DNA of 64,000 bases from the NCBI RefSeq assembly GCF_019312595.1, contig NZ_JAHWDQ010000003.1, positions 186,001 through 250,000 on the forward strand, read 5' to 3'. This DNA is from Zhongshania aquimaris. GTDB lineage: Bacteria > Pseudomonadota > Gammaproteobacteria > Pseudomonadales > Spongiibacteraceae. Below are positions 54,261 through 63,795 of the stretch, piece by piece. The first letter of the stretch is position 1, and each line of letters begins with the position of its first letter. The notes beneath the pieces are model-generated. The model searched no databases. It worked only from the letters and a program-made list of their open reading frames with translations, and was not told the DNA's origin. Both the position numbers and the translations under genes were made by a program.

Positions 54261-55414
54261 TGATTTTTGCAGCGATTAAATTATCACTAAGAAAAAATTC
54301 AGCACGCGCATATATTATTGGCGCGAGCCTCGCTGCAATGTCGGCCTGCAGCCCTCCACCAAGCACTAAAGTGCTAATCGATACTGCCACGCTGAGTTTC
54401 CTCGATAGCTATAAATCTTTTAGTATTGCCAGCCAAGAGCTCGCCACTGCTACGGCAGAGTATTGCCAGTCACCCAACAATGCCCCCCAATTCGAGCTTG
54501 CCCGCACAAAATGGAAAGACGCCGCTAAGCAATGGTCAAGTATTCAAAACATACAGTTTGGTCCACTAATGGTGGACAACCAAGCATGGAAAATTCAGTT
54601 TTGGCCAGACAAGAAAAATCTTATCGCCCGCAAAGTTGAAAGCCTTTTAAAGGAAAATGGTCCAATAACACAGCAGCGCGTAGATGAGGCCAGCGTCGTT
54701 GTACAAGGTCTTTCTTCCCTAGAATATTTATTGTTTGACAATAAAGCCGGCACGCCACAGCGATATATCGACGAGCTTGGCCAACGTCGCTGTGAACTGC
54801 TAGTTGCTGTTAGCGAACACCTGCACACCGTCAGCGCCGAGCTATACAATAATTGGCGCATCGATGGCGGCAATTACCTTTCAACATTCAGTAAAACGGG
54901 AGACAAAAACCCTGAGTTCCCAGACGACAATGTCGCGATCGCCTATCTATTAGACACCTTAGTATCAGGTATTGAATTGATAAAACGAGACAAGCTTGAA
55001 CGACCGCTAGGGATAAGCGGCACCGGCCAAGAGACCGAAGCTAGACCAGCGCAAACCCAAGTTTACCAACTTGAATGGTGGCGCAGTCAGTACTCCAAGG
55101 ATGCCATCATCACCAACTTAATCGCTCTAAAGGGTATCTTTAATGCCAATGAGGGCTACGGCATTGACGACTATCTACGCGAGGTCAAACAACAGGGCGA
55201 ACTTAGTGACAACATTAACAAGGCATTCCAGCAAAGTATCGCTGCGGCATCGGCGATAGACGGCAGCTTGTTTGAGATAGCAAATAAACCTGAACGTCGC
55301 CAGGCGATACTCAGCCTTCATGCTGAATTAACGAACTTACTTGCTCTACTACGAAATGATTTACCGACGGTTCTAGGTGTCAGCCTCGGGTTTAACTCCA
55401 AGGATGGCGACTAA
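54260..55414 (+). CDS. Second imelysin family lipoprotein
   Basis: A paralogous imelysin of 384 residues. The start overlaps the stop of the di-heme gene (TAATG). A lipoprotein signal ends at Cys30 (MSAC). The helical bundle and segments FELARTKWKDAAKQWSSIQN and FGPL are typical. The GxHxxE motif is degenerate: GLSSLEYLLFD at 150-160, with Ser in place of His, so metal binding at this site is probably lost or altered. Confidence 0.9.
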   Translation: MIFAAIKLSLRKNSARAYIIGASLAAMSACSPPPSTKVLIDTATLSFLDSYKSFSIASQELATATAEYCQSPNNAPQFELARTKWKDAAKQWSSIQNIQFGPLMVDNQAWKIQFWPDKKNLIARKVESLLKENGPITQQRVDEASVVVQGLSSLEYLLFDNKAGTPQRYIDELGQRRCELLVAVSEHLHTVSAELYNNWRIDGGNYLSTFSKTGDKNPEFPDDNVAIAYLLDTLVSGIELIKRDKLERPLGISGTGQETEARPAQTQVYQLEWWRSQYSKDAIITNLIALKGIFNANEGYGIDDYLREVKQQGELSDNINKAFQQSIAAASAIDGSLFEIANKPERRQAILSLHAELTNLLALLRNDLPTVLGVSLGFNSKDGD

Positions 55415-55443
55415 GCACACCTAATTTTTTCGGTGGTATCGAA

Positions 55444-56559
55444 ATGCACAGACGTCATTTTTTAATCGCCAGTAGCGCGCTGCTATGCGCGCCTGCTGCA
55501 ATCATTGCCCGCCGAGAGCTGCGGGTAACCGAAAAGCAAGGCAATGAATTCAGTCCTGTTCTCAGTGCCGCTAGCGACAGCAGCGGCAACCGTATTGGCG
55601 TTTGGCAGGCAGACAGCTGGCAGTACTCACAGCCAATCCAACATCGCGGCCACGACAGTTTTTTCCATCGCCAACGTCAGGAATTATTGTTTTTCTCGCG
55701 CCGCCCCGGCCGCGAGCTATACGTTGTCGACGCCCGCAATGGCAGCGTATTACACGACATCCAAAGCGAAGACGGTTACCACTATTACGGCCACGGCTGC
55801 GTCAGCGCTGACGGACGCTATCTCTACACGACTGAAAATAATATCCATGACGACGGTGCCGGTTGTATTGGCGTTTACGATTGTGAACAGAATTATCGCT
55901 GCATTGGCCACATGGATTGCGAAGGTATTGGCCCCCACGACCTCGCCTTAATGCCCGATGGCGACACCCTAGTCATCGCCATCGGCGGCATTAAAACGCT
56001 GCCAAGTAGAGGCCGAACAACGCTGAACCCCGACAGCCTCGCACCGGCGTTACACTATTTAGATTTGAGCAGCCAGCGGGTAATCGAAAAGGTCCCCGCC
56101 CCCCACTTTCAACTCAGCTTGCGCCATTTAGATGTCAGTCCTGATGGCAGTGTCTTAGTAGGTGCGCAGTTTCAAGGTAAGCTGCCCTCAGAAAAACCCT
56201 TGGTCTATCTGCATCGACGCGGCCAAGCCCTATATGCTATGAACACAGCGGGGTTAGCACTGCATTTTCAGCGCGACTACATAGCCAGCGTATCGATTGA
56301 CGATCACGGCGAATGGGCGGTGACGAGCTGTCCGCGTGACAATATGGTCTGCTTGTGGAATATGCAAAGCCAAAGCTTGGCGCAGGTGTGGACAGTTCGC
56401 GACTGCGCCGGCGCCGTCTACGACGCCGCCTACCAACAATTTATTTTGAGCAATGGCGACGGTCAACTCCTGGCATTAGTGCCCGGTAAACGCACTCTGA
56501 CCCAGCTCGCTTACAGTGCGGGAACACACTGGGACAACCATTTGACCCTGCGCGTGTAA
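55444..56559 (+). CDS. DUF1513 protein (beta-propeller-like), exported
   Basis: The fourth gene of the conserved imelysin operon. The 371-residue protein begins with a Tat-like signal (HRRHFLIASSALLCAPAAII). Repeated segments such as GHGCVSADGRYLYTTEN, LMPDGDTLVIAIGG, LDVSPDGSVLVGAQF and DDHGEWAVTSCPRDNMVCLW indicate a beta-propeller like the rest of the DUF1513 family. Function is unknown. It follows the second imelysin by 29 bp. Confidence 0.9.
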   Translation: MHRRHFLIASSALLCAPAAIIARRELRVTEKQGNEFSPVLSAASDSSGNRIGVWQADSWQYSQPIQHRGHDSFFHRQRQELLFFSRRPGRELYVVDARNGSVLHDIQSEDGYHYYGHGCVSADGRYLYTTENNIHDDGAGCIGVYDCEQNYRCIGHMDCEGIGPHDLALMPDGDTLVIAIGGIKTLPSRGRTTLNPDSLAPALHYLDLSSQRVIEKVPAPHFQLSLRHLDVSPDGSVLVGAQFQGKLPSEKPLVYLHRRGQALYAMNTAGLALHFQRDYIASVSIDDHGEWAVTSCPRDNMVCLWNMQSQSLAQVWTVRDCAGAVYDAAYQQFILSNGDGQLLALVPGKRTLTQLAYSAGTHWDNHLTLRV

Positions 56560-56583
56560 ACACAGGGCGCACTCGGAGAACAC

Positions 56584-57972
56584 ATGAAACGCAGAACCCT
56601 TATCAAAACCGCTGCTGCTGGCTTAATCGGTGCCAATTTGCCAACACTGACACTCGCCATGAGTTCAGCAAACAAGGCTGGCAGTGAGCACTACGATTAT
56701 ATTTTAACGGCGGAGTCCGCCACGGCGCGCATTGCCAGCGGCGGAGACTCCGACATTCTGGGCTTTAACGGTCAATTTCCAGCTCCAGTGATACGAGCCA
56801 AACAGGGTAAACTTCTGCGTATCAAGTTTATTAACAAGCTCGACGAAGCCACCACCATACATTGGCACGGCATCCGAATCCTCAACAGCATGGACGGTGT
56901 ACCCAACCTCACACAGCCCCCTATTCCCCCCGGCGACAGTTTCCTGTACGAGTTCATCTGCCCAGATGCCGGTACCTTCTGGTACCACCCCCATATGAAC
57001 AGTGTCGAGCAACTCGGTAAGGGTTTAGTCGGGGCACTGATTGTTGAAGAAGATACACCGCAGGACTACCACGATGTCATTCTTGGTCTAAAAGACTGGC
57101 GACTGAAAAACGACGGCAGCTATTTGCCGCTGTCGATACCGAGGGAAGCCTTTCGCGATGGTACTCTCGGCACCGTAGCGACTGTGAATGGTATGCAGAA
57201 ACCCACAATAGAGGTCCCTGCCGGTGAGCGACTGCGCCTGCGCTTTCTCAATATGGATAACACCCGAGTGTTTAATTTAAGTATGCGCAGCAATGCCGCT
57301 TACATTATCGCGATCGACGGAAGTCCAATTGCCGCCCCACTTCCACTTGATGCTCACCCAACTGGTGCCGGTATGCGGCTCGATGCAGGTTTTATTTGCC
57401 CCGATGAAATTGGTGTTGAAATACCGATTTTCGATATGAAGGGTCGATTCGGAGTTGAAATCTGCCGTTTAAAAACGGTGGCACCCAAAACCAAGACGAC
57501 AAAAAAAGTCGGTATTCCCGCCCTGCCCATCAACCCGATACCCGCACCGAATTTGAGTGCAGCAGAGTCATTAAGCTTTGTATTTGAATGGGCTGGCGCC
57601 TTATCACCGAGCGACGCAAAAGGTCAGGTTGATCATAGCTTTTGGCTAATCAATCGCCGCGCATGGAGTGACCACAGCCATCAACATTTACCGGAGCCAC
57701 TCGCGACACTTAGCCTTGGCAAAAGCTATATTTTCGAACTCCACAACGCCACCCCCCACCACCATCCAATCCATCTGCACGGCTTAATATTTACAGTGCT
57801 TGAGTCTGACAAAAAGGACATCACTCCCTTTCATACCGACACCATATTATTAGAAAAGAACGAGCGGGCAAAAATTGCCTTTGTCGCCGATAACCCAGGT
57901 AAATGGATGTTCCACTGTCACGTTATAGAGCATATGAAAACCGGCTTAATGGGGTATATCACTATCGCGTAG
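56584..57972 (+). CDS. Multicopper oxidase, Tat-exported
   Basis: A laccase-like enzyme of 462 residues with a twin-arginine signal (KRRTLIKTAAAGLIGANLP). All copper motifs are present: HWHG at 93-96, WYHPH at 133-137, HPIHLHG, and HCHVIEHMKTGLM near the C-terminus. The position that is usually the axial Met of the type 1 copper appears to be Leu (GLM instead of GMM). No Met-rich copper-response region as in CueO is seen. It lies 24 bp after DUF1513, so it may belong to the iron operon and act as a ferroxidase. Other phenol or metal oxidase roles are possible. Confidence 0.93.
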   Translation: MKRRTLIKTAAAGLIGANLPTLTLAMSSANKAGSEHYDYILTAESATARIASGGDSDILGFNGQFPAPVIRAKQGKLLRIKFINKLDEATTIHWHGIRILNSMDGVPNLTQPPIPPGDSFLYEFICPDAGTFWYHPHMNSVEQLGKGLVGALIVEEDTPQDYHDVILGLKDWRLKNDGSYLPLSIPREAFRDGTLGTVATVNGMQKPTIEVPAGERLRLRFLNMDNTRVFNLSMRSNAAYIIAIDGSPIAAPLPLDAHPTGAGMRLDAGFICPDEIGVEIPIFDMKGRFGVEICRLKTVAPKTKTTKKVGIPALPINPIPAPNLSAAESLSFVFEWAGALSPSDAKGQVDHSFWLINRRAWSDHSHQHLPEPLATLSLGKSYIFELHNATPHHHPIHLHGLIFTVLESDKKDITPFHTDTILLEKNERAKIAFVADNPGKWMFHCHVIEHMKTGLMGYITIA

Positions 57973-58096
57973 GCTTGGAGTACAAAGGCGTGACACGTAA
58001 GCAGAATAGAGAGGTCTCCAAGTACTATGCACCTTGCGGCTTACGCGTTACTATCAATTTACCGTACCGTTATGCAAGGGCAAGATAAAAACTACA

Positions 58097-59620
58097 ATGC
58101 CGATTCTAAAGCGCGCGCTGTTAACAATCGCTGGCAATGTCATCGTCATTTTTGTCCTTGCCCTGCTCGCGCGCAACTACATTCTCAACCCCGACCTTCT
58201 AGCGATTGAGCGAGCGTCTGATCAGCGTGACATTCAGCGCTTCGAACAAGCCCTAGACCGATATCGGCTAAACTTAGAAGGTCGTATTAAACGGATTTAC
58301 GCTGCGGCAGGTGTATTAGAGTCTCTCGACAGCAGTATAAATTGGCAGCCAATTATTCAGCATCTTGCCAAGATTGGTGGTTACGAAGAGCTGGACTATT
58401 TCATTCTCGCCGACGACAGCGGCCAAAATGCGCTTCTTCAGGCGGGCGAATTTGTTGACCGAGACAATTCAGCACCCTCGCAAAAGGCCTTGAACGAGAT
58501 ACTCGCTCACATATTGCCTAAACTGGAACGTCATAACCTCGCCACTATTTCGGGACTATACAAATCAAAGGCCGATGGGCCTATCGCGTACGCTGCTGGC
58601 CACGCGAGCTGGAGTAGTAAAAAGCTACCCTCGGTTTATATCGCCGTTCGTCGCTTAAATCACACAATGATTCCAAGCTTTACGGAAGCTCTGGGACTAT
58701 CCGCCCAGGCTATTTCGGAACAAACACTCCAGGAGGAACTTAAATCAAACAACGTGGAATTAGGTGTACGCAGCAATGACGACACCCTGCTCACTCAAAT
58801 TCACGGCGATGACGGTGAGCCGCTCATTTCGCTGCGATTCAAAACCGCCCCCCGCGCGTTTGACGACAAAACCTTCAGCCCAACTCTCATGGTGGCCATG
58901 TTCGCCGTTGCTGCGTCATGGAGCATTGTTTTTATATACCTGTATTACAATATGATTACGCCGGTGCGGCGTATCTCTAACACTATGCAGATCATTCGCC
59001 AAACCAATAATTACAATAAACACTTAGTGTATAAAAACAATGACGACCTCGGACTGCTCGTCAAGGAATGCAACGAACTTCTAAAACATGTATCTCAACA
59101 CACAGAAAAATTGTCCATTTATTCCTATGAAGACGCATTGACCGGCATTGGCAATCGCCGCTACTTTCAAGAACAGCTGGAATTTAATCAACGTGTCGCA
59201 AAGCGCAAGGAAATGCCGCTCAGCGCCATCGTCTTTGATCTTGACTACTTTAAACAATACAACGACACCTACGGCCACGATGGCGGCGACATGGTGCTAA
59301 AACAATTCAGTAAAATTCTAAGTAAAACCTTCACCCGTGAAACCGATGTTATCGCCCGCACCGGTGGCGAAGAATTTATCGTTGTCCTACTCGACAGTAA
59401 TCAAGCGCTCGCCCTTCAACTAGCGCAGCGTGCCCTCATCGCCTTAGACAATCAAAATATTCCCCACTCAGGTAGTGCTATATCAGACCGGGTAACAGTC
59501 AGTGCCGGTGTGGCTACCCTAGCAATAAGTGAAACATCAAGTGCTGAAACCCTCATAACTCAAGCTGATGAGGCGCTGTACCGAGCTAAACACCAAGGAA
59601 GAAATCAAGTTAGTGAATAA
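58097..59620 (+). CDS. Membrane diguanylate cyclase (HAMP-GGDEF)
   Basis: This enzyme makes cyclic di-GMP. ATG at 58097 gives 507 residues; the frame is open to 58034. It has a first span near residues 8-25, a periplasmic sensor of about 240 residues of CHASE-like type, a second span near 264-285, a HAMP-like linker and a GGDEF domain. The active site is GGEEF at 423-427, and the inhibitory site RETD sits five residues before it. No EAL domain is present. It follows the multicopper oxidase by about 125 bp; flagellar activity could be a target of its product. Confidence 0.93.
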   Translation: MPILKRALLTIAGNVIVIFVLALLARNYILNPDLLAIERASDQRDIQRFEQALDRYRLNLEGRIKRIYAAAGVLESLDSSINWQPIIQHLAKIGGYEELDYFILADDSGQNALLQAGEFVDRDNSAPSQKALNEILAHILPKLERHNLATISGLYKSKADGPIAYAAGHASWSSKKLPSVYIAVRRLNHTMIPSFTEALGLSAQAISEQTLQEELKSNNVELGVRSNDDTLLTQIHGDDGEPLISLRFKTAPRAFDDKTFSPTLMVAMFAVAASWSIVFIYLYYNMITPVRRISNTMQIIRQTNNYNKHLVYKNNDDLGLLVKECNELLKHVSQHTEKLSIYSYEDALTGIGNRRYFQEQLEFNQRVAKRKEMPLSAIVFDLDYFKQYNDTYGHDGGDMVLKQFSKILSKTFTRETDVIARTGGEEFIVVLLDSNQALALQLAQRALIALDNQNIPHSGSAISDRVTVSAGVATLAISETSSAETLITQADEALYRAKHQGRNQVSE

Positions 59621-59857
59621 GTCATAGCACAGCAATACCCCTCTCTGACAAATAGCTCCCCGCCACCCAATATCCCTACTAGCAAGCCGCAGCTGATTAA
59701 GCTTAAGCAGATTTCTACCCTTAAGATATTGTAAAAATCCGAGATCGCTAGAACCGCGTATTTTAATCATCAACCGTCATACATTGCGCGACTATCAATC
59801 TGTGCAAAGCGCATTTTGGGCGGGACTTAAACAGCAACTAAAGGACGCAAGACCACG

Positions 59858-60499
59858 ATGATTATTAGTCAAGACGACATCGCGAAAATGGAAAAACGGT
59901 ATCGCGGTAAGTTTATCAATAGCGTGCTCGGCGCGAAGCCTGCCCTGCTGGTGGGCAGTCAAGATCAAACAGGAAATACCAATCTGGCAATCATGTCGTC
60001 TGTATTTCACTTAGGGGCCAGTCCGGCACTCATCGGGCTAATCATCCGCCCCAGTGAAAGTGCGAGACACACCCTTAACAACATACTGACTACCGGTCAC
60101 TACACCCTAAATCATGTAAATAGATTTGATATCGCGGCGGCACATCAAACTTCTGCACGCTACCCAGCGGAACAGAGCGAGTTTGCAGCCAGCGGTCTTT
60201 CACAAACATATCTTAGTGACTTTCTCGCACCGTTTGTCGCCGAATCTACTATTCGCCTTGGCCTCAAACTGGTAGAGCATCAATTGCTATCAATAAACAA
60301 CACGCATTTGATTATTGGTGAAATTAATTTAATAGAACTTAATGAGGATATATTGGCGGAAGATGGTTTTATTGATATTGCAAGCAATGGAACCATCGCC
60401 GCGACAGGCCTCGACAGCTATGCCGTGATTGAAAAAGTAATGCGTTTTAGCTACGCAAAAACTGATTCATGGCCGCAAGAAATTAACATGGAAAAATAG
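59858..60499 (+). CDS. Flavin reductase-like FMN-binding protein
   Basis: A 213-residue protein of the flavin reductase-like split-barrel family, which reduces or binds FMN, often for a partner monooxygenase. Segments GAKPALLVGSQDQTGNTNLA, GLIIRPSESARHTLNNILTT and YTLNHVN fit the family. No reductase-dependent partner gene is adjacent; a link with the LLM oxidoreductase far upstream would be speculation. Confidence 0.82.
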   Translation: MIISQDDIAKMEKRYRGKFINSVLGAKPALLVGSQDQTGNTNLAIMSSVFHLGASPALIGLIIRPSESARHTLNNILTTGHYTLNHVNRFDIAAAHQTSARYPAEQSEFAASGLSQTYLSDFLAPFVAESTIRLGLKLVEHQLLSINNTHLIIGEINLIELNEDILAEDGFIDIASNGTIAATGLDSYAVIEKVMRFSYAKTDSWPQEINMEK

Positions 60500-60503
60500 G
60501 TTT

Positions 60504-60524
60504 GGCGGGCATGAACTGCCCGCC
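60504..60524. terminator. Hairpin between convergent genes
   Basis: A perfect 8-bp stem GGCGGGCA/TGCCCGCC with a 5-nt loop lies between the flavin reductase and wax-ester synthase stops. On the minus strand it is followed by a region with TATTTTT. It probably works for both genes. Confidence 0.55.
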
Positions 60525-60550
60525 ACCGTTAAAACACCATTCGCAAATTC

Positions 60551-62239
60551 TCAGTTACTTAGTTTAATGGGGACCACGTTACCCTCGTCCTCATTTCGCG
60601 CTTTAGATGATGCGGGTTTTGCTGCCGCGGCGCTTTTTGCTTTTTTAACAATCGGCTTTTTGACCGGCGTTGTGAGCGAGGATTTTGCACTGCGCTTAGT
60701 TGCCGTTTTCTTTGTTGTGCTTGCTGCCGAAGCCCCCTGTACTCTAGATGAGGTTTTAGTCACGCTACTCGCCGCTGATTTGACCGCCTTTTTAGCAACT
60801 GCAGGTTGCTTCTTCTCAGACTGACTTGATTTCGCAGCGCTCAAAAGTTCAGTAAACGATTTTTCAATACACTCTCTATAAAAAGCAGGATCGGGCATCG
60901 CATCGCGATCACCCAGAATCGACATGGTCATAATTCCGTTGGAGCTAAAGATCAGATGGAATAAACCGACACCTGGCGTAAGTAAACCCAAACCGTAATA
61001 GCGAACCATCTGCGCTCCTGCCGAATAAAGCGGGAATGTTGGGCCGGCAACATTAGAGACAACCGAGCTAATACCCAGAGGTAAATGTCGAGTCCATTTA
61101 TTATTAGAATAGCTATTTACCAGCGGCTTTGTGAGCGCAGGCGACAACACACCCGCCAGTTTGAGCACGTCGACCAAGGGTGAGTTTTCACCAAACACCT
61201 TGGCTTCCTGTGAACTCGCATAAACCCCCTTAAGCCTTTCTAGAGGGTCAGCCACATTGGTATGTAATTCTACAAACACCGATCCGACCTGATTATTTTC
61301 ATCAGTCATACCGCGACGGGTACGCATATCCAGTGGAATTGACACGGACAAACTTTCATCGGGTAATTCATTGTGATGCTTTAAATAATGCCGCAAGCCA
61401 CCGGCAACAATGCAAAGTACAACATCGTTGATTTTTACATTGGCAACATCTTTTAAGAATTTAATATCTTGTAAAGGGAATTCTGCTGCTTCAAATACAC
61501 GATAAGGTCCCACCGGTGTGTTAAAGCGTGTTTTCGGCGAAGTAATAGACGGAATTGGAATTCGCTTTTGCGCCATTCCCACGGCCATTTTGCCCAAATC
61601 GCGCAAAACACCAACACCGCCGGCCAGCATTTTCACGCTGTTTTTAACATTATTTACCGCTGACGACGCGGTCAAATACATGGCGCCCGGAGAAACATCA
61701 ACATTTACGACTTGCTGCCCCTGCGGCACTGCAGCTGGATCTGGTTCAAGATCATGGATCACTGACATGATAGAGGAACCACCAGCACCGTCTACCAAGG
61801 AGTGGTGCATCTTCGTGTAGATAGCAAAACCGCCTTTAGGTACACCTGGGATATTGTCCAAACCCTCTATGATATAAGCCTCCCAAAGCGGCCTATTCAT
61901 ATCCAAGGGGCGCGCATGAAGACGCGCAACCAGGATACAAAGCTGGCGCCAATCACCTGGTTGCGGCAAGGCGATATGGCGAATATGGAATTCAACGTCA
62001 AAGTTGGCATCTTCCACCCAATACGGGCGATCGACATTGCCGGGCACTCTCAGCAAACGCGAACGGAAAATAGTGTGCTTGAGCAGACGACGCTCAAAAT
62101 TGGCAATAACTCCCTTAAACCGCACAAAACCACCGGGCGCTGTTGACGGGTCATAAATACCGAGACCACCAACATGCTGAGGGGTATTAGGGTGCTCTAG
62201 ATTAATAAATGCAGTATCCAAAATACCAAGCTGCTTCAT
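60551..62239 (-). CDS. Wax ester synthase/diacylglycerol acyltransferase with lysine-rich tail
   Basis: WS/DGAT enzymes make wax esters and triacylglycerols for storage. The acyltransferase core runs to about residue 465, with the catalytic HHSLVDG at 145-151, PLW at 117-119 and the conserved ND in VKINDVVLCIVAGGLRHYL. The last 96 residues (467-562) are unusual: Lys/Ala/Ser-rich stretches such as KKQPAVAKKAVKSAASSV and PVKKPIVKKAKSAAAAKPAS, like histone H1 or granule-bound phasin tails. Typical enzymes end at about 450-480 residues. It has its own promoter region of about 230 bp. Confidence 0.94.
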   Translation of the reverse strand: MKQLGILDTAFINLEHPNTPQHVGGLGIYDPSTAPGGFVRFKGVIANFERRLLKHTIFRSRLLRVPGNVDRPYWVEDANFDVEFHIRHIALPQPGDWRQLCILVARLHARPLDMNRPLWEAYIIEGLDNIPGVPKGGFAIYTKMHHSLVDGAGGSSIMSVIHDLEPDPAAVPQGQQVVNVDVSPGAMYLTASSAVNNVKNSVKMLAGGVGVLRDLGKMAVGMAQKRIPIPSITSPKTRFNTPVGPYRVFEAAEFPLQDIKFLKDVANVKINDVVLCIVAGGLRHYLKHHNELPDESLSVSIPLDMRTRRGMTDENNQVGSVFVELHTNVADPLERLKGVYASSQEAKVFGENSPLVDVLKLAGVLSPALTKPLVNSYSNNKWTRHLPLGISSVVSNVAGPTFPLYSAGAQMVRYYGLGLLTPGVGLFHLIFSSNGIMTMSILGDRDAMPDPAFYRECIEKSFTELLSAAKSSQSEKKQPAVAKKAVKSAASSVTKTSSRVQGASAASTTKKTATKRSAKSSLTTPVKKPIVKKAKSAAAAKPASSKARNEDEGNVVPIKLSN

Positions 62240-62469
62240 GCACCAAATCCTCTTATTGTAATCATTGCGTCAAGGGTCTGTTCACAGACCCTAGCTCACA
62301 GACCAGACAAAACGGGCTATTGAAGCATAGTACATGAATTTAATGAGGATCAAAGTAATTCAAATGAGATATCGCATTGGGGCACAGAAATGTTACTAGA
62401 TATACCTGCAAATTCGACTTGCACTCGTATTCAACAGGTATTAGAAGGCTTAACCAACGCGCAGCGTAC

Positions 62470-63420
62470 TTAAGGTTTCTCTATGCGTGCCTTGCGCTGA
62501 CGTGCTGGCGGCGGCGCACCAACGTGCTCTTCGTTTCTTAATCGCGCCAACTCAACCTGCTTTTGGCGATCGCGAAAGCGCTTTTTTTGGTCCTCTGTTA
62601 CCACATCAAAACACGCTGGGCAGGTCACACCTTCTTCGTAGTACTCACTAGCTTTATCCGCACTGTTTATTGGCCGGCGACAACCGTGGCAAAGATCATG
62701 TTCGCCGATTTGCAGACCATGGGTGACAGCGACGCGGTTATCAAAGACAAAGCACTCCCCCTGCCACAAGCTTTCCTGTTCGGGGATTTCTTCTAGGTAC
62801 TTTAGAATTCCGCCCTCTAAGTGGTAAACCTCGTCGAAACCCTCGTGCTTCATAAAGGCCGACGCCTTTTCACAGCGAATACCACCGGTGCAAAACATCG
62901 CCACTTTCTTGTGCTTTTGCGGGTCGTAGTGCTCGCGCACATATTCGGGAAACTCTCTAAAACTAGTCGTTTTAGGATCGACTGCGCCGCGAAAACTGCC
63001 AATTTCAACCTCGTAATCATTGCGGGTATCGATAAGGAATACTTCGGGGTCTGAAATCAAAGCGTTCCAATCTGCAGGCTTCACATAGCTGCCCACGACC
63101 TCATTGGGATCAATACCGTCGACCCCCATCGTGACAATTTCTTTCTTCAACTTCACCTTCATTCGGTAGAAAGGTTGGTTCGTGTCGAAGGACTCTTTGT
63201 GGCTGAGATTTGCTAGACGACTGTCTGCACGCAAGTAGTCGAGTACTGTATCAATGCCCTGGCGCGAGCCAGCAATCGTGCCATTTACACCTTCATTTGC
63301 CAGTAGCAGGGTGCCTTTGACACCAGCTTGAATACAAACCTCTAACAGCGGTTCGCGAATCTCGTGGTAATCAGGAATGCTAACAAACTTATATAATGCC
63401 GCGACAACGAACTGATCCAT
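62470..63420 (-). CDS. trhO: tRNA uridine(34) hydroxylase TrhO (rhodanese family)
   Basis: TrhO (YceA) hydroxylates uridine 34 of tRNAs in the oxygen-dependent route to 5-oxyacetyluridine. ATG at 63420 gives 316 residues beginning [12 protein letters not shown]; the frame is open far upstream, across the BolA gene, and that part is rejected. The UPF0176 N-terminal domain is followed by a rhodanese domain with catalytic Cys177 in [15 protein letters not shown]-terminal Cys cluster ([13 protein letters not shown]) completes it. It lies 7 bp after the bolA gene. Confidence 0.95.
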   Translation of the reverse strand: MDQFVVAALYKFVSIPDYHEIREPLLEVCIQAGVKGTLLLANEGVNGTIAGSRQGIDTVLDYLRADSRLANLSHKESFDTNQPFYRMKVKLKKEIVTMGVDGIDPNEVVGSYVKPADWNALISDPEVFLIDTRNDYEVEIGSFRGAVDPKTTSFREFPEYVREHYDPQKHKKVAMFCTGGIRCEKASAFMKHEGFDEVYHLEGGILKYLEEIPEQESLWQGECFVFDNRVAVTHGLQIGEHDLCHGCRRPINSADKASEYYEEGVTCPACFDVVTEDQKKRFRDRQKQVELARLRNEEHVGAPPPARQRKARIEKP

Positions 63421-63427
63421 ATGCTTT

Positions 63428-63754
63428 TTAACCTTGTTCCTTTTTACTGCCACCCAAGCAATTTGGCGACTCGGGGGCCGGCGCCGCTCTGCTCTGCCAC
63501 TCCTCCGGACTGTAGGTGTGCATTGCCAGGGCATGAACCGGCCCGGCCAACTCCTCCGCAAGTAGTTGGTATACACTCTGCTGACGCGCAACTTTGCGCT
63601 TGGCACTGAACACCGAAGCGACGATCACTAACTTAAAATGGGTTTCAGAATTTGGCGGTACGCTGTGCATGTGGCTTTCGTTAACCACTTCGAGGTACTG
63701 CGGGTTTAAAGCCGCAGCCAGCTTACTGGTAATGCTTTCTTGAATAACCGACAT
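63428..63754 (-). CDS. BolA family protein
   Basis: BolA-like proteins partner monothiol glutaredoxins in iron-sulfur cluster handling and affect morphology and stress response. The 108-residue protein has the fold motifs [20 protein letters not shown] and [20 protein letters not shown] and ends with [14 protein letters not shown]. The His of the [10 protein letters not shown] region is conserved. The extra 15-20 residues at the C-terminus are not conserved. It is co-oriented with trhO and coupled to it. Confidence 0.94.
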   Translation of the reverse strand: MSVIQESITSKLAAALNPQYLEVVNESHMHSVPPNSETHFKLVIVASVFSAKRKVARQQSVYQLLAEELAGPVHALAMHTYSPEEWQSRAAPAPESPNCLGGSKKEQG

Positions 63755-63776
63755 AGGAACTCCGCGCGTATAAATC

Positions 63777-63795
63777 GGCGTGTATTATACACGCC
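63777..63795 (-). terminator. Hairpin overlapping the end of the partial gene
   Basis: GGCGTGTA-TTA-TACACGCC, an 8-bp perfect stem, contains the TAA stop of the upstream partial gene. On the minus strand it is followed by GATTTATA, only weakly U-rich, so it is a possible weak terminator before bolA. Confidence 0.4.
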
